Shown here: in pieces, positions 34,530 through 46,599 of the stretch
How positions within the stretch are numbered: position 1 is the first letter of the stretch
Layout: each line of letters begins with the position of its first letter
Source of the DNA: Gnetum montanum
Lineage: Eukaryota; Streptophyta; Gnetopsida; Gnetales; Gnetaceae
Assembly (NCBI GenBank): GCA_015680685.1
Contig: MNCI01023765.1
Location: 487,973 to 551,972 of the forward strand
Length of the DNA: 64,000 nucleotides
Direction: 5' to 3'
Translations under genes and position numbers: made by a program
Notes under the pieces: model-generated
What the model was told of the DNA's origin: nothing
What the model saw: the letters and a program-made list of their open reading frames with translations, nothing else
Databases searched by the model: none

Positions 34530-35720
34530 TTAGTATTCAGGGTAGAATCTTTGGAGGAAGGAAGGCCATAGAATGGTTTGACTTGTTGAATATTGACAAG
34601 GATCAATTTCTATGGATTAGTTGGTTAGTAAATTTGCATGGCACTTAATTGATATGTAGCATGGACAATATATGATCATTCCCATAGAGTTTTAAACTTT
34701 GTCCTTTATGTGACATGGTTTGGATTATACTATAGGACTCTATCTCCAGGCTCAATAGAAACTTGTCTAATCTTGGTGTCATGTCAAAGTTTGGAATACT
34801 TTTTATGAATTTTGTTACTTATTTGAGCTACTAATTGATTTTCATCTAGTAGATTAAGATTCATTAATTGTTACTTTTAGACTAAGTCTAAATCTGGGTC
34901 AAGTGTATAGGAAGTTGTAAGGGTACTTATTTCTACTTAGATTGGCAAAGTAGGTAATTTTCCATAAACTAATTCATATGGTGAATATTGTATAGGAAGT
35001 TTCCAAGTTAATTGGTATGCCCATAGAGAATTCTTAAGTTTAATGCTTTAATCCTTCCTATGCCTCCTAATAGTTCTAGTTATTATTTACGTAATCTCTC
35101 CATTAGTTACTTTAGCTTGACCATTTCCTGAGGGGTGATAAGGTGTAGTTAATTTATGATTGACCCCTAAGTTGTTGCATTAACTTTTTGAATGTAGATC
35201 TAGTGAAGTGAGTTACATTGTCTAATATTAACATTTTTGGTACTCAAAATATATTCATCACATGTTGTTGAAAGAATTTTGCAACTATTGTAGTTGTGCA
35301 ATCTTTAACTGCAACTTCTTCTGCCCACTTAGTTTAGTAATCAATAGTCACAATGATATAGGACATTCCATTTGACATTAGTGTGATGGATTCCATAAAG
35401 TTAATTTCCCAAATATCAAACGGTCTCAATAATTGTATCAATTCTTGTGGCCCTTCATTTTTGACTATCATTTCTACATCCCTAAATATGGTAGGCTAAA
35501 AGAAACATGCCATCATCAATTTTAGTGTTGTTCATCGTCTTGCGTAATGACCATCACATGATCTTTCATGTGTATCTTGCAGAACTTGTTGTTGACTCTT
35601 CTCTAGAACACACCATCATATTAAATCATCTACACATGTCTTATAAAGGTTCCCATTAATTTCCATGTATCATTTTATTTTATGGAGAAATTTTTCTTTT
35701 TACTTTTTATCCCATTCAAC
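34530..35720 (-). pseudogene. D integrase remnant
   Basis: Recognisable on the minus strand despite stops. Around the first catalytic Asp the sequence reads WEINFM where a D is expected. The second Asp is kept in LDNVTHF near 35200. The PYHPSGNGQAKVTN segment near 35130 shows Lys in place of the catalytic Glu, and a C-terminal 'LWAYQLTWK' segment lies near 35020. At least two of the three DDE residues are altered. Confidence 0.7.
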
Positions 35721-35849
35721 AGGAAGTTCTTATATAGTTAGATATGTGATGTAATCAGTAACCCATGACCTTGTTGCTAAATCTATAATAATTGTTATCT
35801 TTGTGAATAAGTCTTCATTGGGAAACTAATCTGATAAGAATTCTTCATT

Positions 35850-36044
35850 TTCTTAAGAATCCCATCTTAATCTTGATAGGTAATCAACTACAAAATTTTC
35901 AGTCCCTTTTTTGTTAATCATTGTTATGTAAAACTCTTCTAATATGATAAGACACATTACCACTCTTGGAATTACTACTAGTTTGTTCATTAAAAATCTA
36001 ATTGCACTGTGGTTTGTATAAACATAGTTGGAATACCTAAGTAC
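35850..36044 (-). pseudogene. D RNase H remnant (C-terminal part)
   Basis: An open frame whose matching part is the RNase H around 'YTNHSAIRFLMNK' and 'GTENFVVDYLSRL', typical of Athila-type pol. It is cut at 36049 by the 5' LTR of C; the upstream part of pol resumes at 44974. The frame reading through 36185 into the LTR is accidental. Confidence 0.8.
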
Positions 36045-36049
36045 ATAAT

Positions 36050-36914
36050 TGATGAATCGTGATTTGCCAGGCCCTGATATCAGATACTCGATATCGGGTA
36101 CACGATATCGTAGCCTAGATAATGATATCGAATACATGATATCGTGATTCTTGTGTTGGCCTATAAATATAGCACTCAGGCGCATAGGAAAGGATTCAGT
36201 TGAAAAGTCTTTAGGGTAGAGTTTTCTTGTCAGTTTTTAGTTAGTTTTTAATTATTTCCCAAGTGCATGCCTAAAGTGTGATGATTGTCATTGTACGGAA
36301 CCTTTGTTTGAGTGTGACATACTTGGACACGCACACAATTAGCAATAAAGATCGAGATTACTCCATCTGTAGCATTCTCTTAGTTTTTTAGTTATTTAAT
36401 TATTAATTATTATTTATTATTTTCTTAGTTAATATTTATTTATAGTTATTTACTATTCCTATTGTTATTGCGGAATGAGTACATCTTAATCATGAACATT
36501 TAAGTGTAACTACTTGGTAACCCAGTAGCATATCTAGTAGTGCTCAAGTAATATGTGCTTGGTAATCCTAGAGGTAGTACATTAGGTTCAAGATGTATGC
36601 AAATGATTAAGGATGGATGCTCATCACACTTAGGCTAGCTTAGACTTTATTTCCCATTGTTCATCAATTCACTCAAGTTATTTCCTATTGACTTTAGGAG
36701 TAGCATAGTAATTAGGAATCACATCATATGCCTCACTCTGGACTAAACCATACATGACAAAGCAAATACTAGTCCATGTGGGAAGACAACGAACTATGTG
36801 ATCAACATGTAACTATCTAGGTACCACAACTAGTCCATCAACAGAGTTCGACTAGATTGCGCATGCATGCTTGTATTCGTATGGTTGAGCATAGGGATAC
36901 CTTGCCGCTCATCA
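36050..36914 (+). repeat. 5' LTR of C
   Basis: TGATGAATCG...CGCTCATCA, 865 bp. The U3 holds five GATATC palindromes within 36076-36143, just upstream of TATAAATA at 36162-36169. Confidence 0.88.
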
Positions 36915-36933
36915 TTGGCATCATTGCCGGGGA
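36915..36933 (+). promoter_or_regulatory. Primer binding site of C
   Basis: TTGGCATCATTGCCGGGGA follows the LTR. It resembles the TGGCGCCGTTGCCGGGGA site complementary to tRNA-Asp used by many plant gypsy elements, with two or three changes. Confidence 0.75.
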
Positions 36934-37047
36934 CAATGCTAGTTATCTAGATTAGTTATATCATACAATATTGCTATAACAAAGTATTAATGATAAATAT
37001 TTTAGAAAATAAATTTACTTCAATTAAGTCACACACAATTCAAACCA

Positions 37048-39174
37048 ATGTCTCTCTCACAAGACAATGGTAATGCAACATCTAATGAGGCAATCCATCG
37101 GAGAATCAATGAAATGTATGATGAAGAAGAAGTATGGAGTACTCAATCTTATGTAGGAGTTTACTATGTTCATGGACACCCCAACGATATTCAATGACTC
37201 TTGTCATCCAACTCAGACACCTTTAGTGAGGATGGGACATCCCATAGAATGAGGGAGCCCGCAAGGCCTAGGACCTTCTCAATGGTTAGCAAGAGTATAT
37301 CTGGGGATGATTGGGAGAATTATGAAAGTCATGATGAGTCTTCTAGTTCTTTTTCTTCCTCTACTCCTTCAATGTTAGGGCATGATATAGATGACTATTC
37401 CTCAAGGGATCAGTGTAAAACCAAAATCAAACCCATGGAAAAAGTTGTCAACATGAACAAGGATAACATCGTCCCAACTCATAGATTCACAACTTACTTA
37501 GTGATGATGAACCCTTGTTGGCCACTAAGAGCCTAATGCATATACAAGAGGCTATTCAAATATCTCAGAGGCATCGTAAGGAAAGCCATCTACCTAGGCT
37601 TGATTTAAATAACTTTCCCAAGTTTTCAGGGGGCTACGGTTTAGATCCAGAACATCATTTACAAGCCTTCTATGATGCCTATGCATGGAACAACATTGAT
37701 AATGGGTGGAAAAGACTTAAGCTCTTTCCTATGACACTTGTTGGCTAAGAAAAAGTATGGTATAGGTCTTTAAAACCACAATCAATTCATCGTTGGTCGA
37801 CAATGGTAGAACTCTTCAATAAAAGATATCAAATCTATGCCAGAGTGTCTACCTAGGGGAGACAAATCCAAGAGTGGAAGCAAGGGTAACATGAGCCCTT
37901 GGACATGGCCTTAGAAAGATATTACTCATTGTTAAAAAACTTCCTAGTCCATGGGTTCTTTGAGGAAAGGCTAATGTATCACATCATGGATGGGCTCCGT
38001 AATGAAACAAGGANGCCTAGTCCATGGGTTCTTTGAGGAAAGGCTAATGTATCACATCATGGATGGGCTCCGTAATGAAACAAGGAAGACCCCAGGGATG
38101 TATGCCCCAGGTCAACTATATGAACTATGAACCCACCAATTCCAAGAGCTTATTAAGTAGGTAGCAAAAGAAGAAGGAGAAATGTCCAAATGGGATAATG
38201 TTGAAAGATCCTAATAGGACCAAAATATTAAAATAACAAAGGCCCATAATCATGAAGAGGAGAAATCAACTCACCGCAAGGAGGTGGAATCATCTTTGCC
38301 AATACTACAATCACTAGATGAAATTGAGGCAAAGATCAATAAGATGATGGAATGGGTACATGAAAAATGTGAAAAATATGCAAATATTATCAAAGGTAGA
38401 ACCATGCAAGATCACTCTGACAACCAAAATAAATAGAGGATGCCAAACTTAGAAATAGGACAGAACACCATTTGACAAGCAGAAAGAAGGGTTGAAGAAA
38501 ATAAGGATAGGAGCTCAACGGCAATTCATAAGTATCAATGTGATGTTTGTCTGTACGATCATCCCAAAGGCCAATGCCCAATCTTGTCACATTTACATGA
38601 GTATTGGGGAGGAACGCTACATCTAGAATTTGTACAGAAGTATCATGTCCAACTACAGTGGTGAAAACCCAAGTTGTGGGGGAGGCCACCACCAAACAAA
38701 CCACACCCTTCGTATACCCTGACACCAAGTGTTTATTATGTTTAACACCGTATTTCTCCAACTAGATAGACATTCTTTAGTTTTCCTCATCGTTATCATT
38801 CTTCTGAGTACTATCAACCCATGTCCTCTCCCACACGATCACCACCTCATGTTCCTTACACTTCTCCCTACTCTCAATATTCTCATCCTTCACCTCCTTC
38901 TACATTGCCACCAGTATCGTCAAAAGGTTTTGCACCACAACACCAACCCACGAACATTACTTGTGCTACTACTATCAATAGGAATGGAAGTCCTCTACAA
39001 TGTTGAAAACATCCTTTTCTTAGGCATGATTGTAGAAAGAGGCATCATGATTCTGAAACCATTGCACCCCCTAACTCAGCACAAGGCCAACACTGTGATG
39101 CACCTTCCTCTTCGAATTTAACACCTCATGTTACCCTTTCTAGGCCATCAATTAATGCTCCAAAAACCATGTGA
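37048..39174 (+). pseudogene. C gag
   Basis: ATG 37048 follows the leader. The frame is broken by a TGA at 37198-37200, a frameshift near 37530 and several later stops. Recognisable parts: an acidic Ser-rich N-terminal region, the capsid-like core from about 37590 (LDLNNFPKFSGGYGLDPEHH, with counterparts in F near 53960 and H near 63870), an arm with charged helices, a Cys/His-poor CDVCLYDHPKGQCP segment near 38540 and a Pro/Ser-rich tail. A 71-bp duplication around an N at 38014 interrupts it (see the separate entry). Gag would form the particle; it is dead here. Confidence 0.75.
37943..38086 (+). repeat. Perfect 71-bp direct duplication around an ambiguous base (N at 38014)
   Basis: 37943-38013 and 38016-38086 are identical, separated by 'ng'. 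The 73-bp period is not a multiple of three and breaks gag, which reads through if one copy is removed. This is the signature of two contig ends overlapping across an unresolved gap rather than of biology. Confidence 0.9.
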
Positions 39175-40540
39175 CCTAATGGATATAACCATGTAGGGCC
39201 ATCAATTTTTGATTTTTCACTTTTCAAATTGTTGTTTTTACCTTTTTTAGGGTAATCTCATTAGTGAATAAAATGCTCATGTGACTTGTCGGTTGAGGTG
39301 TTGTTCTATGCTATTAAGTTATAGGTGATTAATTATTTGGATAGTGAGCCCACAACATCCACCTAGCCATCCCATTAATAAGAGGTTCTACTCTAGGTAC
39401 AATGATATTCTTGCATCAATAAAACTTAAAGTAACTTTATACTCATTATGCCTAGAGTGAAGAATGATGGACTAAGAGGGAATGGCCAGGGTGTGACATC
39501 AAGGGAACTTGTGGATTCTCTTTGGTGAAATTTGTATGTGCTATCATGCAGCTTGGTTGTACTAAGGTCCTTGTAGATCTAATGAAAAATGGGAGTAAGA
39601 GTAATAACGACACTCAATAAAGAAACTCAATGTTGTTATAGAGGGTTCCACTGGAAAGACATGCATCCATGCCTGAAGGTTGGCAGCTTCTCTAGATCAC
39701 TTTTGGAAAAGACAAAGTGCCAAAGTGGGTAGATGAAGAAATAGACAAGAAAGAAGAAAAAGAAAAGATTAAGAAGGATGTGTCGCAGAGAAATTCAAAT
39801 CACTCCTCCCTTGGACAAAATGTCAAGTGATCGTACGCCTTTCTGTCATGATGCTCTTATGGTTGTCTATCGTTGGATGAAACAATGCAATGTCACTGGT
39901 TAGAGGTATGGACTTGGTCTTGATTTTGGAGTGAAAGGCTAATGATACCTTAATTGCACCCCACACTCAAGATTCATTATGCCCAGGGTATGTTACCTTG
40001 CGTCCCGATCTTTGCAATCCCTTCTACGATTCATCTCACCCCACTGTCTAGGTATTTCTAACTTGTGTCTTGTGTGGCATAGAATTCATACCTCATCACG
40101 ATGGTATTTAACATGTGTGTGTTTTGTTGTGCTGCTACAGATTGCATTTAACCCTTTTAGTGCCTATGGACATTTTAAGGTGTGGTTACGTAAGGGCATG
40201 ATAGGTAGGAACCTACTTTGGGGAGGACCCACTTGTGTAAGTTTTGTAATTTGCACTCATTGCACGTCACCACATCATCTTATACCCTTCGAGTATTGCA
40301 TTGCTAAATTTATTCTTCCCTTTATCATCATTTCAAATTGGACATTCTTGTGCACCACTACATGTCCTTTTTCCACATCCTTTTCAAGAAATTCATTATA
40401 TAATTCCACTTCATTACAATTTTTGTGCCTTAATGTCTATTTAACATTATCCTAGACCTTCTAAATCTACTTTAAATCCTTGCTTTTTGGCCATGGAAAT
40501 TCAAAAATTTGTCAATTTTTCCCAGTACCCTATTTTGGAA
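39175..40540 (+). other. C untranslated region where pol would be expected
   Basis: 1.4 kb after gag without RT, RNase H or integrase motifs. 39480-39520 matches the D region downstream of integrase, so pol has been deleted precisely between gag and this 3' untranslated region. The open stretch at 39979-40455 has no recognisable similarity and is not called. Confidence 0.65.
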
Positions 40541-41148
40541 GGGACGTGATATTGGGTACCTAGTATTGGGTTTGACACGATATCAGGTTCACGCTAGCGC
40601 ATACGTGATATCATGTCCATAAAACCTATATATATGGATCCTCCCCCCCTCCCCCCCCCCACCCACGTGCATCAACATCATTTTCCACAGTTGTTGCAAT
40701 TTTCTTTCACGAATTTTCACACTTGCGCACCTATCATTTAAACATCCATATTTGGTTCATTAACGCTTAGATTCTCCTTTCGATCAAACCTACTTAAACC
40801 TAGAGTATTTAACTCAGTTGTGGGGGAAGGGTATGCTCTAAGTTGCACATAGTTTTTTTGAAATTCATTGTGACCCGAAGGATATCATAGGGGTAAGTGA
40901 TCTTAAAAAAATGATAAGAACTTATGCCAAACCAATTTTATTCCTTTACTCAAACCATGGAAATTATTTTTCGAGTCACCTAATCAAATTGGGCCCCACA
41001 TTAAAACTTTTAGGGGGATTTTCTTGAAACTTTCTAACTCTGAATCACACTAAGCAAGAATTGAATTCATTAAAGGAAATGAGTAAGGTATAAGATAATT
41101 AAATTTTACTAAATGACCTTACTAACAATTGATCCTGTGTGATTACAG
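40541..41148 (+). promoter_or_regulatory. Internal promoter and leader intron of the C accessory gene
   Basis: GATATC palindromes at 40579 and 40607, then TATATATA-type TATA at about 40626-40634 and a C-rich run at 40641-40660. The leader has a donor GG/GTAAGT at 40893 and an acceptor GATTACAG ending at 41148, a 256-bp intron placed directly before ATG 41149. The layout mirrors the LTR U3 of the same element. Confidence 0.6.
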
Positions 41149-43877
41149 ATGGTCCCTAAATAAGGACAACAAGGAGGACCCTCTTAGGGTGCATCCAAAT
41201 GGCCAAGTAGAGGTAGGGGCCACGTGCCTCCCGTAGAACATGTAGATCAGGAGGCACAGTCATTTAACATCCATCAAGACTAGGCATGTAGAAGGTGGAG
41301 AAGGTAGGGTACTTGAATAGGGACAACATCACACGTTGTCTCTAGAATGCGTTCAGGTGATTTGGGAAAGGCCCACATCAGTTGTAGTGATCGTGGAACT
41401 CAATTTTGGATCGTTTACCAAAATTTCCCCTAAGTTAGTTAGAGATCAACTTAAAGGATCTCTACTATGGCTTGTTCTCTCAGAGTCTTGAATGGTACTT
41501 GGGGGAGATGTACAAATTTTGGCATAATAAGGAAGAAGGAACCACTGCTGATATTGGTGGGATTTCAGTCAATTTCTCTACTAAGGCCATTTTGGAAGTT
41601 CTGAACCTTCTGAATACAAGGCCTAGTGTTGCTCACCTGTCCACTCACTCTAATGCTGATGCATGGAAAATATGGTTAAAAAGGAAATATGACAAGGAAG
41701 ATAAAACATATGGGAGACTCACCCTTGAAGAGAGAATCTATTTCAAAATTGACACCTATCACCTTTTTCCAACAAAATAATTAAATAGAATTTTCACCTA
41801 TGTGGCTAGAGGAAGTGTAATCTTGATGGGCAAGGTTGATGCCAACCTACCCCATCTATATCTCACAGAAATATTAAGGCGGTTTGAAGAATGTAAGATA
41901 GGGAAGTTTGCATTGCCTTTTCCTTGTCTAATTAGAAAACTGTGCCGACATGCTGGAATTCTGGGGTACACTAATGACGTCCCCAGGAAAGCTCAAAATG
42001 CCTCATATGCTAAATTACTAAAGCCACCAACACCAAGGAAAGATGCTGATGAGACATTAGAGCCTAAGCAAGAGTAGACAGTTAGGCCCACTGCACCTAA
42101 AATAGTAGGGCCTAGCAAACTTTTGGACATAAGGCCTAGTTAACAATAGGAAGTAGGGTCCAGCACGCAAACCACAGGCCAGCAAGATCAATTGTCATCG
42201 CTAGCACAAGATTATTGACTATCGATGAGCCATCTTTGAGCCATCATAGAAATGGTTAGTTGGGGAATTTTTGATGAGGCTAACCTCTTCAAGGTCATTG
42301 ATGATTTCATACAGCCCACGGTCTCAATTGATCACGCATGGGGTGATGTTTCTATACAAATAGGAGGAGGGGAATCACATTGGTCATAGAAGACCTCTAG
42401 AAATGCTGCATCTTTTCAAGTGCAATTAGAAACTGGTGAAAGTGCCATAGTAGTGGTCATGCAACACCAGGATATAGATGGAGTAGTAGAAGTGGTCATA
42501 GCCCACATTAAAGAATCATTCAATGTCCCTGTTGTGTCATCGATAGATTTCACAGAAGCACACAATGCTCAAGCCTTAGTCGATCCCTCGATGACTCCTG
42601 TAGATCATGAGGATTTTGTGGATCGGTTGCTACAACTAGGAAAAGTGATGACATCCTTGTTTGAAATCCCTCAAGATGTCATAGCAACACAATAAGACCT
42701 CATCTCCATAAAAGGAAAGTTGATCATGGCAAAGGTTAGGGCTGAACATGCAGAGGATGAGTTGAAAAGACTCCAAGAGAAGTTCATCACCTTGCAAGCT
42801 GCATAGTGGGATGTATCCCAATTTATCCTAGTCAACTAGCTAGAGTCATTTTAGATAGAGCAGCTAAATAAATTATTAGAAGAGAATAAAAGGGTGGCAA
42901 GGGAAAAAGAGAAGGCTGATTGGGATGCTTCAAAGGCACAAGCCCAAACGTATGCACATGCCAAAGCACTCAAGGCCTTACAAGAAGAAAATAAACACCT
43001 TGTCGCTAAAAATATCTAGTTGGCCATAATCAAAAAATAGAAGAATGTTCTCAAAGAGAATTTCTAGAAAATGCAAGAATAATTAATAAGGGTCAACTAG
43101 CACATGAATCGCATAGCCAGAGAAAATAGGACCCTCTCAATGGAGGAAGTACACGTGATTCGTCAAAAGATGGCTATTGAAATAAGCACATGGAAAAATG
43201 AGGGTAAGTGACATGAGAAGTTGAAGGAACATTTTTGAGATTAAGTGAGGATGTATAAGTAGATCATTGAAAAATAAATCCATATGGCCAAGGTCCATAT
43301 CAACACTCTCAGTGCTTAGAACACTGACTGGCGGGCCATACTAGATACTTATGCCTTCACCCACCAAGCAGAACTAAAGAGTTGGGACTTGCAAATCTAG
43401 GATCTCATTGAGTACATGGAGATGACAAACCTATGGTATGCCAACTTAGCCATGTTGACAGCAGGATGCCTGAGGATAGAATTGATGAAGTAGGTAGTAG
43501 CCACCTATTCCAAGTATGAAGTAGAATTTGCTAAACACAAAAAGACACTGCAGAAATTAGAGGTAGTAAATTTTGAGTTAGAGGTGGTCAAGGCTAGCTA
43601 CTAAGGGCAAAAAGATGTCATGGTAGATCTGGCTCAATGGCTCACAGATTACCAAGAATGTAAAGACAAAGCTAGAGCCTATGAGGAAGAATGACGGTTG
43701 TTTGTAGCTTGGTATGTCAAAGCCAATTAGATGTTTCTACAACTGCCATGCCCATGGAAGGTGCTGACTCCATTAAATATTGAAACATTAGCATGGACAT
43801 TACATGATCCCCAAACTGAATAAGAAAAGCTTTAGGTGCTCCTTCAAAGATATCCATTTCCAAAGCCTGAAGCATAA
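41149..43877 (+). pseudogene. C accessory gene (env position): plant-transposon-type domain plus long coiled coil
   Basis: ATG 41149 stands immediately after the splice acceptor. A Gly/Pro/Gln/Arg-rich N-terminus leads into a globular helical domain (about 41470-42000, open at 41472-41780 and 41802-42077; segments such as ISVNFSTKAILEVL and LPHLYLTEILRRFEECK). That domain resembles 'putative plant transposon protein' ORFs linked to Athila elements. A linker (42420-42695) and a Lys/Glu-rich coiled coil (about 42700-43700) follow, ending in a conserved tail before TAA 43877. Stops mostly replace Gln and Trp codons. No signal peptide or membrane helix is evident, so although it sits where Athila env-like genes lie, an envelope function is not supported. 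The gene in D is a close homologue; the antisense gene of T1 is a likely distant one. Confidence 0.72.
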
Positions 43878-44108
43878 CATAAGGGGAAGAGGCCCATGAA
43901 GGATCCACTATCACCAAGAACCACATTAGTTCCAACAATTTTTTCTTTTGTATTATGTGTTAGTGTCCTAATTATGTTTTGTTTAATTCCACACTGTGGC
44001 ATGAAGTAATTCATAGTTAGTCAATAATCCCATACCTATCCACTGTGTAATCAAATGAACTTGTTCTCATTTTGATTGTTTGACTCGAGAATGAGTTGTT
44101 ATTTAGTC

Positions 44109-44117
44109 ATGGGGGTA
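44109..44117 (+). promoter_or_regulatory. Polypurine tract of C
   Basis: A short ATGGGGGTA run directly before the 3' LTR start TGATGAATCG at 44118. Confidence 0.5.
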
Positions 44118-44968
44118 TGATGAATCGCGGTTTGCTAGGCCCCAATATCAGATACTCGATATCGGGTACGCAATATCGTAGCCTAGATAACAATATCATG
44201 ATTCCTGTGTTGGCCTATAAATATATCACTCAGGCACACAGGAAAGGAGTTAGTTGGAAAGTCTTTAAGGTAGAGTATTTTTGTTAGTTTTCAGTTAGTT
44301 TTTAGTTCTTTTCCAAGTGCATGCTTGTAGTGTGATGATTGTAATTGTATAGAACCTTTGTTCAAGTGTGACGTACTTGGACATGCACACAATCAGCAAT
44401 AAAGATTGAGATTACTTCATCATTACAACATTCACTTATTTTTTTAGTTGTTTAATTGTTAATTATTATTTATTTTTTTCTTAGTTAATATTTATTTATA
44501 TTTATTTACTATTCCTATTGTTAATGCAAAATGAGTATGTCTTAATCACAAACATTTAAGTGTAGCTACTTGGTAACCTAGTAGCGTATCTAGTAGTGCT
44601 CAAGTCATATGCACTTGGTAATCCTAGAAGTAGTACACGAGGTCCAAGATGCATGTGGATGATTAAGGATGAATGCTCATCACACTTAGGCTAGCTTAGA
44701 CTTTATTTTCCATTACCCATTAGTTCACTCAAGTTATTTATTATTGATTTTAGGAGTAGCATAGTAATTAGGAATCACATCATATGCCTCACTCTGGACT
44801 AAACCATATGTGACAAAGCAAATACTAGTTCACATGGGAAGACAACGAATTGCGATCAACGTGTAACTATTTAGGTACCACAGCTAGTTTGTCTATGAAG
44901 TTCAACCAGATCATGTGTACATGCTCATATTCATATGATTGAGTGTAAGGATACCTCACTGCTCATCA
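44118..44968 (+). repeat. 3' LTR of C
   Basis: 851 bp, collinear with 36050-36914. TATAAATA is at 44216-44223. Several GATATC sites of the 5' LTR are mutated or deleted here (for example 'gcaatatcg'). Confidence 0.88.
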
Positions 44969-44973
44969 ATGAT

Positions 44974-46240
44974 GTTTGAATTTTTCAAGTACATATACTA
45001 TAGCTTCATTTCTGTAGTGGTATAATTAAGTTATGCTATGGGCATGCAATTATTGGCACAATGTATATAATATGATCATTTTTTATCATCTAGCTGGGTC
45101 AACACTACTCCTAACACATAATTTGAAGCATTAGTCATAATGTGGAAAGGCTTGGACCAATTTAGAACTCAGAGGATTGGTGTTTTAGGCTCTTGAATGT
45201 CTTTTCACATGTTTTGGACCACTTGAATGGTGTCTTTCTTCATTAGTTCAACAAGCAACTTTGCAATTTTTGAAAATTTTTTAATAAATCTTTTGTAATA
45301 CCCTATATGACCAAGGAATAATCTGACATCCTTAACTATTTATAACCATTGAGTGATCTATTGGATGACTCCAATTTTGTTTGGATCTATATCTATTTCT
45401 TTGTAAGATACCTTATGTCCTAGAACTATTCCATCTTAGACCATTAAGTGGCTTTTCTACTAATTGAGCTTTAAATTTGTCTCAACACATCATTTCAAAA
45501 CCTACTCTAAGTAGTCTAAAGTTTATTTGAAGTTAAGCCCATGTGTAGAGAAATTATCCATAAATACTTCAACTTCATTACTAATATGTTTTTAGAAGAT
45601 GCTAAGAACAAGTCTTTGGAATGTGGCAGGAGTATTACACAAGCCTAATGACATTTTCCTATATGCAAATGTTTTCCATGGACTAGTGAAAGTTATTTTC
45701 TCTTAATCTTCTTGTGCAATATAGATTTAATTATATCCACTATAACTATCTAGAAAACTATAGTATTGATGTTCTATAATGGTATCTAGAACTTGATCAA
45801 CAAATAAAAAATAAAAATTGTTCTTGAATGTTTCCATGTTCAATAATCAAAAATCTTTATAGACCCTCTACTTGCCATCCTTCTTTGGGACAATGACTAG
45901 TGGACTAACCCATTCACTATCTGCGATAGGATAAATGAATCTTACCTTTAATAAATTTTCTAACTCTTGTTTGATAACTTAAGCTTTGAGTTTGATCTTT
46001 GGTGGGGATGGTGATGTGGTTTAGTAGCTACATTGGTTTAGATTCAATGTTGAGAGATGCATGGATAAATATCAATGATTTCATCATAAGACCATGTGAA
46101 TATGGTTGGTCATTTTTTACTACTTCCAATAATTTCCTCTTCTGTTCTTTGTCAAGATTGACATTTATGATTACTAGTTTTTTTATTATTAAGAAAAGCA
46201 TATTTAAGTGCATCTAGTAAGGCTTTTAGTTTTAGTGGTT
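44974..46240 (-). pseudogene. D reverse transcriptase and start of RNase H
   Basis: Right to left: an N-terminal segment near 46160 (LDKEQKRKLLEVV, equal to F near 56380), then PIADSEWVSPLVIVPKKDGK near 45910. The catalytic motif is FMDNF near 45560 where Athila elements have FMDDF. An RNase H connection follows up to the C insertion. Numerous stops. The fragment joins 36044-35850 if C is removed. Confidence 0.8.
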
Positions 46241-46599
46241 TGGTTTATATTTTTCTAGTATCTCTAATTTTTCCCATTCAACATCTTCATCTTGTTGTGA
46301 CTTTGTGTAGGGAGGCTGTCTTTGTATCTTTTCTAATTTATTTGTTTCTTCAATGTAGGTACTAGTAATTTTGTTAACTGATTCCATGCATATGTTGGAT
46401 TCTAATCCATCTTCATTGATTAGCCATTGGATGCCTTCTTGTCTGGTGGCTATTGTATATAAACACTATTGTACACACATGTCTTCAATACATTTGTTGC
46501 ATGTTGGGATGGTATCTTGTCTTATTACCCAAACTTTCTACACACAGTTGCACTCATTATTACTATATGTGATACATAAAATTTTGTGCCTCTAAATGA

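Larger units (their letters stand above)
36050..44968 (+). mobile_element. C: non-autonomous Athila-like LTR retrotransposon (gag and accessory gene, no pol)
   Basis: Two LTRs (36050-36914 and 44118-44968), PBS, gag, a long untranslated stretch, an internal promoter and intron, and the accessory gene. No RT, RNase H or integrase similarity was found between gag and the accessory gene (39175-41148). Flanking pentamers are ATAAT (36045-36049) and ATGAT (44969-44973), a target duplication with one change. It is inserted in the pol of D in opposite orientation. The LTRs are clearly alike but carry many differences. Confidence 0.85.

Noticed and set aside
35853-36185. 110-codon minus-strand frame taken as one protein
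   Set aside because: Its first 45 codons lie in the C LTR; only the part below 36049 is D RNase H. The fusion is accidental.
39979-40455. 158-codon open frame in the untranslated region of C
   Set aside because: No family motif, odd composition, no counterpart in D; chance frame in a pol-deleted stretch.
41149-43877. True envelope protein in elements C and D
   Set aside because: Position fits, but no signal peptide, transmembrane helix or glycoprotein-like features are visible; a coiled-coil protein of unknown role is the safer call.
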